From Trichobilharzia szidati (taxonomy: Eukaryota; Platyhelminthes; Trematoda; Strigeidida; Schistosomatidae): 64,000 bases of DNA. Under the pieces are notes generated by a model. That model was given only the letters and a program-made list of their open reading frames with translations, made no database searches and had not been told where the DNA came from. Position 1 is the first letter of the stretch. Every line of letters starts with the position of its first letter. Below, in pieces: positions 11,681 through 24,374 of the stretch. A program made the position numbers and the translations under genes. The stretch covers positions 36,702,052 to 36,766,051 of the forward strand of contig OX235274.1 in the NCBI GenBank assembly GCA_944472155.2, given 5' to 3'.

Positions 11681-12037
11681 GCCAGTGTTGCGTCAATAAT
11701 TCAAGCGGCTGACAGACTGTCTATGGAAACATAAGAAACCGGAGAACCAGGATTTCGCTTTGGCCGTAATAAAGCATTTGAATGGGAATTTATCATCTCC
11801 AAAATATCTCTTCCGGTTACTTGAATAAATTTCCCCGAATGCTACAAGCTGATATCAGTCTCCATAAATTCATAAGACGCTATCCCAATCCTACTATAGC
11901 AGTGGCAATATATATTCCGAGGTCACCAACCTGATTGCAACCATCCTCAGCTTTTCCGCCGGGTATAACGGTGTCAACAACAGGCATGGCAGTGGCTTAT
12001 ATTTCACGATTCGACAGAAATTAAACGCCATGTACAA
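11681..12037. other. No gene recognised
   Basis: Follows the protease relic; likely its decayed continuation, but no motif can be placed. Confidence 0.3.
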
Positions 12038-12180
12038 GGTCATTGATGGAGTGAGACGCTCAAAGGTCATTTTCGTCCATGTTAGTCGGCCATGTTGGAT
12101 TGCAGTTCCGTTGCTGGGCGAAGTTCAACAATAGAGTCCCAAGATTGTAAATGTTCCAATGACCCTGAACGCATGCTAGT
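12038..12180 (-). repeat. Inverted partner of the 5420-6170 repeat edges
   Basis: GATGGAGTGAGACGCTCAAA followed by GGTCATTTTCGTCCATG is the reverse complement of 6112-6152. It is then followed by GTTCAACAATAGAGTCCC and CCAATGACCCTGAACG, resembling 5430-5480 in direct orientation. Confidence 0.5.
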
Positions 12181-12289
12181 CATTGGTTGACGAAGCTCAC
12201 CATTATTCTAGCGCGAATAATTGTGCACACTGGTAAGCGACACTGAATTAATTGTCTTCTGGGAACTTTCTTTGAAAAGTTGAAACTGT

Positions 12290-12900
12290 CTTTGATGATT
12301 GGTTGTTATTGGTGTCGAAAGTTTAACTTTGCGTGAATATCTTGTTTCTGTCCAATTACTGGGTGCCAGAGCGAATAACGTTTGGGTTTTAGGGATTTAT
12401 GACACCTAGATTCGCAAAGGGTTTATGCAGCTGATTCTAGATAGGAGTGCTGATACACCTCCCTATTATTAAGCGTCTAGTGTTACCAGGCACCACCATT
12501 CACACAGATGAATGGGCGGGATATAGCCAATTATCGCAATTGGGATATATACATCATAGAGTGAACCATTCGAATGATTCCGTCGACCCTGTCATACTCA
12601 TGATAATTACATCGAAGGTTTCTGGGGAAGACTGAAAAATAGAATCTGAGCTATCAACGGATCACAAAACGAAGTTATTTTCAGTCATTTGAATGGATAT
12701 ATGTATAGAAATTGGTTTAATTTAAAAACTGAAACTCCTCTTAATAATTGGAACATTTTTTATCTCATATTAGAGAAAAGTACCCCGTTTGATTTTTTTT
12801 CATGCTTATTTATGTAAAAATACGTAAAATTTTATGCAAAGATCATCCTTTTTTCTGATTTGTCGGTTCAAGGCCACTTGTGCGTTCGTTCCTTGGGACT
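12290..12900 (+). pseudogene. Merlin-type DDE transposase relic
   Basis: Transposase of the IS1016/ISXO2-like fold. It retains ARANNVWVLGIYD near 12368-12405, the second catalytic Asp block ([12 protein letters not shown].., 12498-12535), [12 protein letters not shown] and the final Glu region [11 protein letters not shown] near 12612-12645, reached by frameshift. The start is fused to a Merlin terminal-repeat-like sequence (GGTGTCGAAAGTTTAACTTTGC at 12312-12333), so the interior was deleted. Stops include one before MQLI and one inside KNRI.*AING. Confidence 0.75.
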
Positions 12901-13369
12901 CTATTGTAGAACTTTGCCCACAAATGTTGCGTTTCACTTCATTATTGTTTCCATTTCTGTTGAAATTAGTTATTTCGTTTGTTTCAAAAGTTTTGCCACC
13001 AGGTCAGTGCATTCGTTTCATTGTAATTGTTTCATACGTTGCATTCATGCATGGTTTCAGTGTTTTAATTGTTTTTCAGCTATTAATGAATTAGTACTGT
13101 GTAGAAATCTTGGAGATTATACACGCGAACATGTTTGGGAAGCAGAAGTCATTGTTTCCAGTTCATTTTTGGTTACCGTTATTGCTGCTGGCTCAGTTGG
13201 TTACTTAATATGTAGGAATCTGGAAAGAAATGTCTCTCACGTTCATGTTTACAGCATGCAACAATCTACGAATGAATTCGGTGAAGAGAGCACCATCAGG
13301 GTTGATATTAGCAAAGTTTTCGAAGAACTAATTAAACCCGGAGAATTTAGAACCTGGTTTGAAGTTTAA
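12860..13369 (+). other. 169-residue open frame, unrecognised
   Basis: The first part overlaps the Merlin 3' flank and is probably chance. The last ~90 residues include SSSFLVTVIAAGSVGYLICR, a possible membrane segment, followed by a hydrophilic end VFEELIKPGEFRTWFEV. I recognise no family and see no clear intron or neighbour support. Confidence 0.2.
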
Positions 13370-13779
13370 AATGCTTTGGAGCTTTTCGACAAGGTGTCTG
13401 TTGTCAGCTAAAAAATGAGGTATATTGTGAGAGAATCAAGCAAGGGTGAGCCACATGTGAAGTATGAATGTGTGGTGTTTGTATCTACTTTTGGAAGCAA
13501 AATTAGGAAGCAATAGGAAATCCCTAAATGATTGTTAATGCCTAGTGTACTAGATCCAAACGCACGAACTAGGACTGCCTGTAGTAAACGCGGTGTTAAC
13601 AACCATTTTATTTGTTTCAAAAGGATTTGAAAAGCAGCTAACGTACGATGATCTGGTGAGTGTTCGGTAAGAATTTCACTAGCAAGAATAACGTTTCGAA
13701 TTTACAACCGTCTGAGAAGCTGATTATTAATCGGGGTGAAAAAATTCGCTGGTTACAAATTGCTTGTTTCAGTTCAAAT

Positions 13780-14370
13780 AATGAAATTCCTATTTATCGG
13801 ATGCTTGTGATTTCTCCGTGGTTATAAACACGGTTGCCCATGATTTATAAGAAAACTTTATATAAATTTTCTTTGAACCAGTGGTCTTCTTTTTCTTGGC
13901 GAAGCATCTATTGAGACGATTAGGTAGCAAAGTAGAATGTTTTGTGATTGAGAATCGTAGTCGTTGAGTTTCGGATTTATATCGCACATCTAATTGCTAT
14001 AACCCTATGAATAAAGCTTTTTCCGCATGGTGCATTATGATGTCTAGAAACCATAAGCACACTGCCTTCGATAAATTTGTTTTTACTTTTTAAATGACAG
14101 CAAATAGTGAGTCATTTGAGGCGATAGGATAAATACCTCTAAACGCTTTCGTGAAGAGATTAGGATATGTTTATTTTCTCGACTAGGAGACGATCTTTTT
14201 ACCCAGAAAGCTCTCAGGATGTCCGCTTTTACTTTGTAATTCAAAGATAACGTTGAGTTGCTCACTTAGGTAGTAGCAAGGGGGTAGCTTTAGGCAATGC
14301 GTCATAGAAGTAAGCAGTGTATGTCTATTGTGTCTAAATATATTAAACGTTGTAAAGCCGGTCAAATCGT
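13780..14370 (-). pseudogene. PLE relic, linker between RT and endonuclease
   Basis: Minus-strand frames give LSEQLNVIFELQSKSGHPES and FLGKK, then KKIYIKFSYK, matching the PLE region ELxxIKxxLxxNGYPExFIxKxx..KKxLYIxLxFKGD that is clearer at 46319-46534 and 44603-44760. Frameshifted and lacking RT and GIY-YIG. Confidence 0.5.
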
Positions 14371-14419
14371 AGTTCTCAAATACGAGTTAGTTTTTTAAAT
14401 AATGAGTGTACCGTGCTAG

Positions 14420-14545
14420 CGTTTGTGCTCGAAACGTCATCAGTTAATATAACTGTACAACACTGTCTGATTTATCAAAATAAAATCTTATCCATAATGG
14501 AGTTATACTCTACCACAGTGCCCAAGTTTTATACTTATATCAGCG
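14420..14545 (+). repeat. Second copy of the GCTCGAAACGT repeat
   Basis: Close match to 4105-4225. It sits next to the PLE relic at 13780-14370, supporting a PLE terminal origin. Confidence 0.5.
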
Positions 14546-14594
14546 TTTACCTTGGTTTGCATACCTAGCTCATGCATGCGTGTGATATACATTT

Positions 14595-15200
14595 ACGGCT
14601 AATACGCTGTTTGATGAATTAGTCCGAGATACTTAACGTCAGACTTGAGCTCTATATCACTGTCATCAATTTTGCGACGGTCATAGGAATTAACAGCTTC
14701 ACCTGACTTTCTCTTACATCGGAAACTGAAATTGACAGTCTGACATTTGGAAGGATTTAGTTTAAAAGCATTTTCTGACTACTAATAGAGAGCTGTTCAT
14801 CTTAGTACAGTGTAGATGCGAATTAAAAGACACCGGAATAGTTAGTCCGCGCACTTGACATATTTCATTTCGTATGCGTATGTACATTAAGTTCGTCAAA
14901 CAAAAATACAATTGGTACTGGACGACTATAATGGAGAAAATGTTGTGATGCAAGACTGCAGCTGCATCTAAATTACTTCTACTGTGTTTATAGGCGAATT
15001 ATTTGAGTTCGTTAAAGGCTTTAAGTGAAGGTTAAGTAAGAGTAACTTTTCCATAGCTTTTACAAAAGCGGAGGTAATAGCAATAGGTCAAAATTTAAAA
15101 CATGTTCCATTAGACGACTTAGGTACAGGTACAATTTTAAAGTCCTTCCAAACGGCTGGCACAACATTTCTGGAAAAAGATTCATTAAATATGTGAGAGG
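14595..15200 (-). mobile_element. CR1-like LINE RT fragments
   Basis: The part 14610-14765 is the reverse complement of a segment encoding LNPSKCQTVNFSFRCK and IDDSDIELKSDVKYLG-like sequence, as in 55746-55940. The part 15000-15200 resembles another LINE segment in the same orientation, with an internal rearrangement. Confidence 0.6.
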
Positions 15201-15289
15201 ATATCTGTACATTTTTGAAGAATAAGGCTAGGCAAACAATCTGGAACTACAAGAAGGGTTCAACGACTGGTGATATTTTAGAACGTCAT

Positions 15290-15480
15290 TTAATAATAAT
15301 AATAATGATTTACTTTATTCCAAAAACAGTACTTGTGATACAGAATGGAAATTTCAGCATTAATCACAAAATTGCATCTAATTTCCTCAAATTATAAATA
15401 AAATTAATCACACAGAAAATTTTTCTACATTTACAATAGGGTTAATATAAAAAAATAAAAAACATGCAGCATATAAAATG
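15290..15480 (-). mobile_element. CR1-like LINE 3' end
   Basis: Reverse complement ends ..CTGTTTTTGGAATAAAGTAA followed by a tail of AAT/ATT units. The same end is at 54930-55130 (minus) and 19800-19865 (plus). Confidence 0.65.
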
Positions 15481-15820
15481 GAAATAATAATAATGATAGC
15501 AGCTAAGGTAATGATAATAATACAAGTGGAAATTGCCGTGGGCTTGTTTCACACAGTATTGTCGATGCGGTATACAAATCCTTGCATGATTAAAAATATT
15601 GAATATGTTGTTCTCTTTACATGATATGGTGAGGGGAAAAAAAGATTACAGCAGTCATAGAGACAAGTTGGTGTTTGCAGTTATGAAAGTGAAAACAAAG
15701 AATCAACAGGACCATAAATATAATGGAAATAATAAAAGTGAAACTTGAAGGTATATAAAGATGGATGGAGGAGATTGTTTATTTTGAAATAATAGAGAAG
15801 ATTTGTAGCTCAGGTGGATG

Positions 15821-15967
15821 ATTTGCAATTAAAAGTGTTCTCTGAAGAAGAAGAAATTTAAATCATTTCACTTTGTGCTAAATATGGCGCTGAAGATGTT
15901 GTCCGGAAGGACGACGAAAGCTTCGCGACTAAACCAACCAGCTCAGAGAACACTTTTATTTGCAGAT
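15821..15967. repeat. Inverted repeat enclosing a conserved hairpin motif
   Basis: Arms 15821-15845 and 15943-15967 pair almost perfectly (AAAAGTGTTCTCTGA / TCAGAGAACACTTTT). The 97-nt loop holds CTGAAGA at 15890 followed by a 7-bp stem, GTTGTCC-GGAA-GGACGAC, then GAAAGC. A diverged copy of the motif and of the AGCTCAGAGAACAC end is at 47350-47440 after a PLE fragment. Confidence 0.55.
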
Positions 15968-17865
15968 TGTTTATTTACTAGATGAAAAAAGGTTTGTATT
16001 GAAACCAAGGAAGCAACTCTCATTAACACTTGTGACACCAGAAACCTTGGTATTTGTGGGAGAATGCATGAATGCCTTGTTTACCGTACACACATCAAAT
16101 GAATAGGATATACTGTTGTAATACTGGAGGTAATCAGATGCATAAATGCGTAAGTTATTTAATATTCGTAAAGTAGATATGCAAACACCGCAGTTGTTGA
16201 TTATAGAAATGATGGATATTAGATAACATCACATGATTCAACGGCATATTAGAAATAGATGAAAATTGTTTCTTTGCTCACTGTCAAGTGAACAGTCTAT
16301 TTGACGATGTCACTGCATATTAACAGATTAGTGAAGTAGCTGTCAAGCCTAAGTCATTAAATTTACTTGTACTTCATACTTGGCGTTTAACAGTGTACAG
16401 AATTGCAACTGGCTAGATAAGGCGATTTTAGCGTATCGAACAGTACAGAATTATTATTTAAATTGCTAAATCTTACTTAGTTTTTACAATGTGCTACTGT
16501 ATAGAAACAGACACGAAATCTTACGAAGGGCTAAAGTAACAGTCTCATAATACTATAGTAAATCTCCATCCCTCTAACTAAGCTTAACATGCATTGATCC
16601 GAATTCACTTATTACAAAAGCACATAGTATAGCGACGCACTGAAAAAGTCTAGAGGAAGTAGAATTGAAGAGTATATTAAACATTTCATTAATTTACAAA
16701 AGAAAATCCCGATGAAGAGTATTAACGTTAGTTTGTCCGGATGATATTTCCGCTGGTTTCATATTCGACAACTTCCGTATACCTGAAAAAAATAAAGCAC
16801 ATGTAAGGACTAGCACAACATGAAGTTATGAAAGATAATTCTACATATTAGCACACACTGAATACACTGATTCGGTTAATACTAAGTAATATCTCATGCA
16901 AATAAATGTATATGTAGTTTTCAGCTGGTTTTTATATTGGCACTATAAGCATCAATAGACCTCAAATGTTTTCCAGTATTAAAGGATTACACGCAAATAT
17001 CAAGACAATCTTTGAAGCTTCCATACTGTTGAGGCGTTATACTTTCATTAACCTTAGTTACAGATCAACTTCACACTGAATACGTTTACATTAAATGAAG
17101 TATTGCAAACGTGCAACTTAGAAATTGATCCATAATCTCAGTAATGTCTAATGAGCATAGTTTTATGAATCCTACAGAAATTACATTCTCATATTTAGGA
17201 ATCTATAGCCATCAAATATAAGCTGAACATGCTTCAACTCTAAGCAACTATGCACAGTGTTAGCAGCATAGAGAAACACTTAAAATATTGTAAGATACGC
17301 AGACCTGTTGCGTCGATGAGGATAACAATGACATATAATGCAACCTAGACATTCGATTGTGACACTGCATCTGTACTGCTTCATGTTAATGGAAAATTCA
17401 GGAAAAATTCATCACCACTACTGGTGATCAAAAACAGTGCAGCATTAAGTTTACAGTGCCAGTGAGAATGGCATAACAGACAGTAGATTGATAGTAATAG
17501 AGCTGACTAGATTCAGTTCTCATAATCGACACAATCCATGTGTATAATGATACTATACACTGAATTAATGCACTAAGCGACACAGTAAGGAATTTAAACG
17601 AGTGATTGCCTTCTCCACGGCACTGCACTTGCAATAATCATGACAACCACCTACGTTTGCTAGCCAAGCAGTCAGCTAAGGAGACAATGGCACAATTTAA
17701 ATAAAGTTGAGGTATTTTTTATACATTGAGTCCACATAACTCATATTGCACTACACTAAACAGTGCTAATATACATGAAATACATTTAGAAATAACCTCT
17801 CAACCTACGATAATTCCTGTCTGAGACAAATCCACATGATTACTTCTATTCCCACAGAAGGTTCT
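15968..17865. other. No gene recognised
   Basis: AT-rich and full of stops, with no repeat shared within the window and no splice-bounded coding pattern visible. Confidence 0.4.
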
Positions 17866-18320
17866 GTTAGCATTTACAGGTAATTTCGAAGTACTGATAG
17901 AATTCTTTTGTCAAAAAGGACTGTTCTTCACACGAAAATAGGCGGAATTAATATCCTGAGACGTGAAGTCTCCATTGAATGATACCATGACGAAAGGTGC
18001 AGCATCTGAATACAGCAGATTATTTGTGTAGATGAAATTACCCTTCAACTATCCTATCTTTCTCACTATAGCGATGTTTTGCTACAGTTCGCCTGAAACA
18101 CTGATCGTTGCAACCAATATGCTAGGGGGTGTCGCAGTCAGATTACATGACGCGGACACCAAAATAACAGGCCAGAAAATGGGAATTCTCATCAATCCAG
18201 ATAACATATAACGCAATTTCATTAAAAATTATTGACAAAAAAATTTCCAAGGGAAATTTTAACAGCGCTACTAGAACATGGCATTTAACGTCTACCCACG
18301 ATTCTTTTCTTTGACCTCGA
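17866..18320 (-). repeat. Inverted copy of the 5640-6060 dispersed repeat
   Basis: Read on the minus strand it repeats the order at 5640-6060: AAATTTTTTTGTCAATAATT, GGAATTCTCAT, GCGTCATGTAATCTGACTGC, then CACACGAAAATAG-type sequence shared with 5980-6000. Confidence 0.55.
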
Positions 18321-18782
18321 AAGTAGTCCCACAAGAAAGATCTCAGACAAATCTAAAATCTTACAAATTCCAACGTCCCATGTTTTCCTATCCTCAATAT
18401 ATATTAGTTAGTGTTATAATTCGCTTACAGATACTGGTCTCATGAATCTATACGAATTAATGTCATTCGTAATGGTGGCAAGACGAATGATGATGATTTT
18501 CACACCTATATTGGGAATAGAAATCGAAGAAGTTAAATCCAAACGCCAACGTACGTAAAATATGTGGAAGAAGAAAAGAAGTATGATAATACTTATTTAT
18601 GCTGTTGTTCTGATTTATACAGTTAGATGTCTTCCTAAAGTAGAGAAATCGTGCCATGAGCTTGTTTTCAAAGAGTTTATACACAAGCTGTGGCATACAG
18701 GCAGCTTTTATTTTATTTTTTGTTGAGGTTATTCAAACTCAGGAGCCTTAGCAATATTTTTTTGGTATTGGTTTCAGAATTT

Positions 18783-19136
18783 TCAGGATTTACTGACTGG
18801 CCTAAGTTCTCCTATAGACAACTTTAGAAGTTCTATTTCTGAAGATAGTACTGAAACAGGGCTTAAAGGCTGGAGTTTTTCGATAACCACATAAGGTGTA
18901 GGGATGGGTTCTGTATGAGCAGGGGGTACTGAATCTTTAGGAGTAGTGCTAATACTAGCTGTCAGTACAGTTTTGTCCTCAGTTTCAGCTCGACGCTTAC
19001 GACATACAAGTGAGTTATGTGGCTCACTATAACCATCTGTAGGGAGTGTGTTGCTTGATGTAGCAACCAAGGACGTAAAATTAGTAATCAGATTTACAGG
19101 GGATTGAGTTCGTTGCTTTTTACTTTGATTAACCAT
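18783..19136 (-). CDS. Probable LINE ORF1 (N-terminal part), 117 aa
   Basis: Begins MVNQSKKQRTQSPVNLIT and is Ser/Thr/Pro-rich, like the start of the CR1-like ORF1 at 24605 (MGQNSKKHALR..). Its upstream flank (19137-19520) recurs at 21440-21760, as expected of a LINE 5' UTR. No zinc knuckle, esterase or RRM motif is visible; the assignment rests on context. Confidence 0.4.
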   Translation of the reverse strand: MVNQSKKQRTQSPVNLITNFTSLVATSSNTLPTDGYSEPHNSLVCRKRRAETEDKTVLTASISTTPKDSVPPAHTEPIPTPYVVIEKLQPLSPVSVLSSEIELLKLSIGELRPVSKS

Positions 19137-19520
19137 GACTATTTGCTGTGAGAGTTAATGGTTATAGGTATGGAGGAAGTAGAGTACTTGTGTAAGGATT
19201 ACAACAAGCTAAATTTTATGTAACGAATCACGCAAAAATGTAACGGAAACGTTGAACGCGCATTCCCACAGTTAATGGTGGTTCTCTTAAGTCCCCACCA
19301 TCATATCCGCTGAATAGCAGTCACCACTCTCCCTCCTTTTAATCTGCTAGGCCCTGGCGAAATACTTCTTTTGCTTTTAGGGAAAAAATTTTTATTGCTA
19401 CGTGTCATATAGACAGTTTTTGCATTCACTAGCTAACTCAACGAAACTCATGGTATGAACGACTACTTTCGGTTAACCATTTTTTATGTATCGCCCCTAA
19501 CAGCATTTTAAAAATATATA
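19137..19520 (-). repeat. Putative LINE 5' UTR repeat
   Basis: Shares CCACCATCATATCCGCTGAA, TAGCAGTCACCA and the GGCAAAATACTT-type block with 21500-21600. Confidence 0.5.
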
Positions 19521-19789
19521 TACAATAAAAAAGTAAGGAAATCAGAGATTTGCAGTCTACCTTCTAGACTTTAGTTATAAACATATGAAACGAAGGGGCA
19601 ATATGAAATGGTACGAGAATAGAAAAATACGTAAATGTGCATAGTTATGTATATATGTGCATAAAAAGAGACAGTAGTTAATTATAATAGATGTTTCAGA
19701 AGAATTCGACTACAGAGGATTATAATAACATGACAGTAAAATAAAATCCGTTCACATTTAAGACTCACAGTGCAGTTAAGCTGATTAAG

Positions 19790-19870
19790 CTGTCGTAAAA
19801 ATGCTGAGAATTCCATTCTGTATCACAAGTGCTGTTTTGGAATAAAGCAAATTATTATTATTTTTAGACG
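19790..19870 (+). mobile_element. CR1-like LINE 3' terminal fragment
   Basis: AATGCTGAGAATTCCATTCT followed by GTATCACAAGTGCTGTTTTG, GAATAAAG and an ATT-unit tail. Plus-strand version of the end at 15290-15340; AATAAA is embedded. Confidence 0.6.
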
Positions 19871-21439
19871 ACCGCGCGTAGGGCTGGAATTGCGTAGGCG
19901 TAGATGGCATTTAATCACAACATTAGCTAGTCACCAGAGGAGATTTTAGTCCCGGCCTAGATAAGTGTTCGATGAAACTGGCTTTTTATCCACTGGGCTG
20001 TGGGATAGCAAATTCAATCAAAATTTTAATAATAATAATATACATTTTCATATAAACATAAATTTACATGAAAATGCATGCCATTTTTACAGGCACGATC
20101 AAGTATGATATAATGTCAAATAGTAGAATGTTTACAAGTTAACAATGATTGAACAGCTAAATATTTGATATATATATAAATACACCCATTGTCTGACCCA
20201 GGCCGTATCATTATTGAATTGAACAGTAGTCCTCCAGGTTGCGCAGGAAAATCGACTTCTTTCGTTTTCAACCCGTGTTTGTAGGCATACGATAACCAAC
20301 CAATATTGAGGTAAGTACAACGTTTACAAGGGATAGTAAGTTGTTTTAGAAAAGTAAAGGTGCTAAGGTGAATCATTAAAGTGTGATGAAATAGGTAAGT
20401 GCAATGTATCATTAACAGATGCATTCATAGAGGAAATACAATGGGAGACTATAATCCCTATGCTGACAAAGTTCATTTGCAATGTATAATGCTACCCATA
20501 TAGGTCTTACATCATGATGTCCATTTTTGGTTTTAATACAATTATCCACAAGCCGGTTGTTTTTATTTGATACCTTTTTGCGTATGATATATTGTGCCTA
20601 TTGTTCATATATTTTACATTATATTATATATTAGGTAGTATCTAATATTTGCGTTATTAGGAGGTAGATGGTGGTCTGAGATGATGGGTGCCAAGGCGAA
20701 GAATATAGACACTAGAATCTAAAAACATTTTTAGTTTATGAGATTCTAGGCACACGTCATAGGCTGCAGTCCCAGGTATGCTATTTGAAATTTCTAACGG
20801 TTTCACAGTCACCGGTAAGTAAATTATTGTATTGTAGCAGTTATATAAGATCTGCTTTGAATCGACTAACAGATTTCGTGACCAAACTTTTTCCGATCCT
20901 TGTCTGATTTTTTAAATACTTTGAATATTTGCAAATTTCAGATTCTAAAGAATTCAACATTACGTTTGAATAACACTGATGTAAGGGATGGGATTACTAT
21001 CTCAGCCACGATCCAGGGAAGTACTTATGGGAATAGAAAAAGACGGAGAGAAACCCCAGGAGAAGTGCAGTAGTAGTTAGCAAATGTCGATGATTTAAGA
21101 TAAACAATATTTGATAAGCTTAGGGCTCATATTTTTACCGAAAATTTACTGTTGCTGAGTTTCATAATGGTTTGTGTCACCGATTTAGTTCGTATTAACA
21201 GTAGTAGTGGAGGGATGATCACCTTGCCTATTTGAGTTAATCGTGAGAAGAGGTAAACTAAATTAAACCCGAAAATCTGGGTGCTAAAAACGTATGGAAG
21301 AAGAGGGGAAGTTCGGTAATATATACTCTAGTTCAAACGCACTACGTTCAGCGTCCTCTGAAGTAGCTAGCACATGCCGCGCAGTAGCATTGAGAGAGCT
21401 TATTTCCAGATGCCAACCTTCATTTGTATTTAACCTTTT
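19871..21439. other. No gene recognised
   Basis: Short frames (for example 20116-20424 on the minus strand) show no known family. I see nothing else that can be supported. Confidence 0.35.
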
Positions 21440-21760
21440 TATGTAGAACTCAATCAAACTCTGAGGTCTTAGCGAACAAATGCTGTCTCACAGATGAGGG
21501 TAGATTTCAGATGCTCCCACCATTATATCTGCTGGATAGCAATCACCAGACTCTACCTTTTTAAAATGAGAGACCTTGGCAAAATGCTTATTTTCATTAA
21601 TATGTGAACAACTATGTCATGAGTCCTCTTTTTGCATCGTGCGCTAACCCATTTAAATTCGCCCTGTGAAAGACTGCTTTCAGTAAACGGCCTCCTATGC
21701 TATATTTGTGACAGCTCCTTTTAAAGATAGAAAAGATGTTTCAGGTATAACCAAAAGAAA
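21440..21760 (-). repeat. Second copy of the putative LINE 5' UTR
   Basis: Matches 19240-19520 in order: CCACCATTATATCTGCTGGA, ATAGCAATCACCAGACTCTA, then GACTGCTTTCAGTAAAC. No ORF1 follows it. Confidence 0.5.
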
Positions 21761-22214
21761 ACGAAAGGGTAAAGAGGGACATGTGAAAACTAGACCATAG
21801 TAGCACATCATGATACATTTGTACGAAGAGGGAGTAGTAAATTGTAGAATATGGTCGAAAGGTTCCAACTACTTCCATAATTGAATTTACAGAATAGTGA
21901 AATGTAGGTTTTTGAGTCATTCCCGTATCTTATTCTATGCGCGACAAAATTCTGGTGTGTAAATCGTTATCATCAGGGGTCTTCAGACCACGCGGCGATT
22001 AATTCACACACATGAGGGCCTTACTTGTGGGTTAGGTGCAAAAAATGGACTTGAGCCACTTTGTTTAAGACGCCTGAAACTCAGTCTTACTTTCCTCCTC
22101 CTCTTGCTCAGCACTGTCAAAAGCAGTAATCAAATCGCCCTGAAAAATACAGTCACATATACTCTTCGGAATTATGAGCACCTATTTTCATAACCTGGCA
22201 CTGGACGAAACCGC

Positions 22215-22415
22215 GTTCAAGGTTCGTGAAGGTTTTACAATTTAACATCTATACGAACCTGTTCTGATTGATTGTACAATAATCCAACAATATAAAATCT
22301 TGTAAAAGTATTAACTTATGATACTTCAGGATTGTAATTTATAACATAACTGATCGTGCTTGTAAAAATTGCATGCATCTGGTGTAAACTTATCCGTTTA
22401 AACGAAATATAAATT
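22215..22415 (+). repeat. Dispersed 200-bp repeat, copy 1
   Basis: Nearly the same as 28328-28522: GTTTACAATTTAACATCTAT.., GATACTTCAGGATTGTA, ATAACATAACTGATCGTG, ..GAAATATAAATT. Likely a LINE 3' end, since copy 2 runs into an ATT-rich tail. Confidence 0.7.
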
Positions 22416-22599
22416 GGTATCAGAAACAGTAAAGTGCATTGTGGAACGAACTTCCACTTTCGCTACGTGGCTGCCGGCTCTTCAGTGAGTTCCTATCAAC
22501 AAAAGTGCTTCGGTCTGCTTATCCATGCTTTACCCACATAAGTTGTTCAACAGACCCAAGTACACTCATTTTCCACAGCCATCGTCTTCTTATTCCTTC

Positions 22600-22820
22600 A
22601 CGTTCCCAGTGGAACACAGAGCTTCAAGCTAGAGACTTGAAGTTTCTGTAGCGGTATTTATTTTTACGGGATAGGCTTGCTAGCCTCACGCCCAAAGCTC
22701 CCCCCTTACCTGTCTTACTAATGGTTTAGTGAGGTATGGGATTGCATCGGCCGGGAATCGAGCTCCGGACCATGTGCATGGTCGGCGAGCGTCCTAACCG
22801 CTGTGCCACAGCCATCGTAC
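22600..22820 (-). repeat. tRNA-headed SINE with RTE-like tail, copy 1
   Basis: Minus strand: a tRNA-like head (22743-22820, B-box GGAGCTCGATTCCC), a body of about 100 bp, and a tail CTCTGTGTTCCACTGGGAAC. The tail resembles the 3' end of the RTE LINE at 60412-60450. The B-box is mutated. Confidence 0.75.
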
Positions 22821-24374
22821 TACATATAAACATGAGACAAAACGTCCAATTTTCCCTTCTGTTCCTGACCTTAGGTTTAGTCATTCAGATCATTGGAAAA
22901 TCTATCAATATTTCATCAAAAAAGTCTGCAGTGCCATAAAACTACCTGTAATTACCCTAAACGTATAATCTTAAAATGTTTAAGTTTTTACCATATAATA
23001 AGTGGGCAGGTACTTTGCAACGTCTAACGCATACCATATAAAATTTGTCATGGAAGCTAAGCATGATAGGTGCAGTCAACCAAATGTATTTCTTTAATTT
23101 CATTCTACCTACCTCTGTCCATTTCACTCCACTCACTAGACTGTGAAGTAATTTGCACCAGTACCGGAAACTCGTATAACATACATTATATAGAAACCTT
23201 TAATTTCCTGGTTGTTTGTGGTATATACATGCGTATAAATACTCACTAGGATAAAACTGCTCTGGATGTCAAATACCCAGATCACAAAGATCATGAGCCT
23301 ATCGATGTTTTCAGAAGAATAAGCCTAATACGCAGAACGCTATGCAATGTAACTGGCTTAGAACAATAGAAAACGGTTGGACAACACGATCGCTTTTTCT
23401 TCAAGCGACGACGAGACGAACTTGCGATGGCTAATCAGTGCCAAAGTCCGTAAATAAACGTTATTATAATGTACAACATTACTTCTTATCGTATTTCTCC
23501 AATCTTCTGCCGACCAGTGCACGATTAAGCAACAATAGCCCTCTTGTTTCCCACCAGTATGAGGGCCAGTTTGAACAAACAAACCACTCAGTGTTCACCA
23601 GCGTCGACATTTGTCCTCATGTGTTTTTGTGTCTGGTAGCCTAATGGGAAGCACTTGTCATTAGGGCTACTGACATGCTATGTGCTTTGTGTGTGGCAAA
23701 GTTATGAAGCAGTGCAACTGCAGCCATTGCAGTAAGACCTCAATGCTTGACATCACAAAATGAGGAGGTGGAGCATGCTAATGAGTAGGCGTGGTGTCGA
23801 TCATAAATGTAAGTCTTTCCATTCCGAAGGACAGAATTACGCATTCTGACGGCCCCAGATTGAAACATTAGCTTAGATCCTAATCTTAAGGGACAAAAAT
23901 AATTGTTTAGCTCCAAAAAACAAGTAGTGCTTGTGTCTCTAACCTACCCACTCAGTTCCTTGTCAAGATGAGATCCTGTGGGCCCCAAAAAGATTAGTGA
24001 GACATTTTATGGGTTAGCACGTCCTACATGATCTACTTTTCTGGATCTTTTAGGCCACTTCTGGCTAATCTATCACTTATATACTTGGCAAAATGAGCAC
24101 CATCATACTCTGTGATGTCTTAAATGTCTGAGCTTTTAATGAAGCTAAAACTTGCCATTTTTATTTTTATTCCATCGTTCCTTAAATTCTGGATAGATTT
24201 CAGTGCATAAATGAAGAAAGCAACATTTTCATCCAAAACATAGTTTCGATGGTTGGACGGATTTGGTTAGCGTTATACATAGCAAGCGTAAGTTATCATT
24301 CCAAGGACGATACAGCCTCCTCCTGTTTATCGCCCGTAATTCTATTTTTAACATTATATTGTTATTACTGTATT
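22821..24374. other. No gene recognised
   Basis: Includes a region near 23390-23650 with balanced composition but no identifiable coding or LTR signature. Confidence 0.35.

Noticed and set aside
14395..14440. Hammerhead at the GCTCGAAACGTC repeat
   Set aside because: GAAAC is present, but no CTGANGA block with a pairing stem II could be placed upstream.
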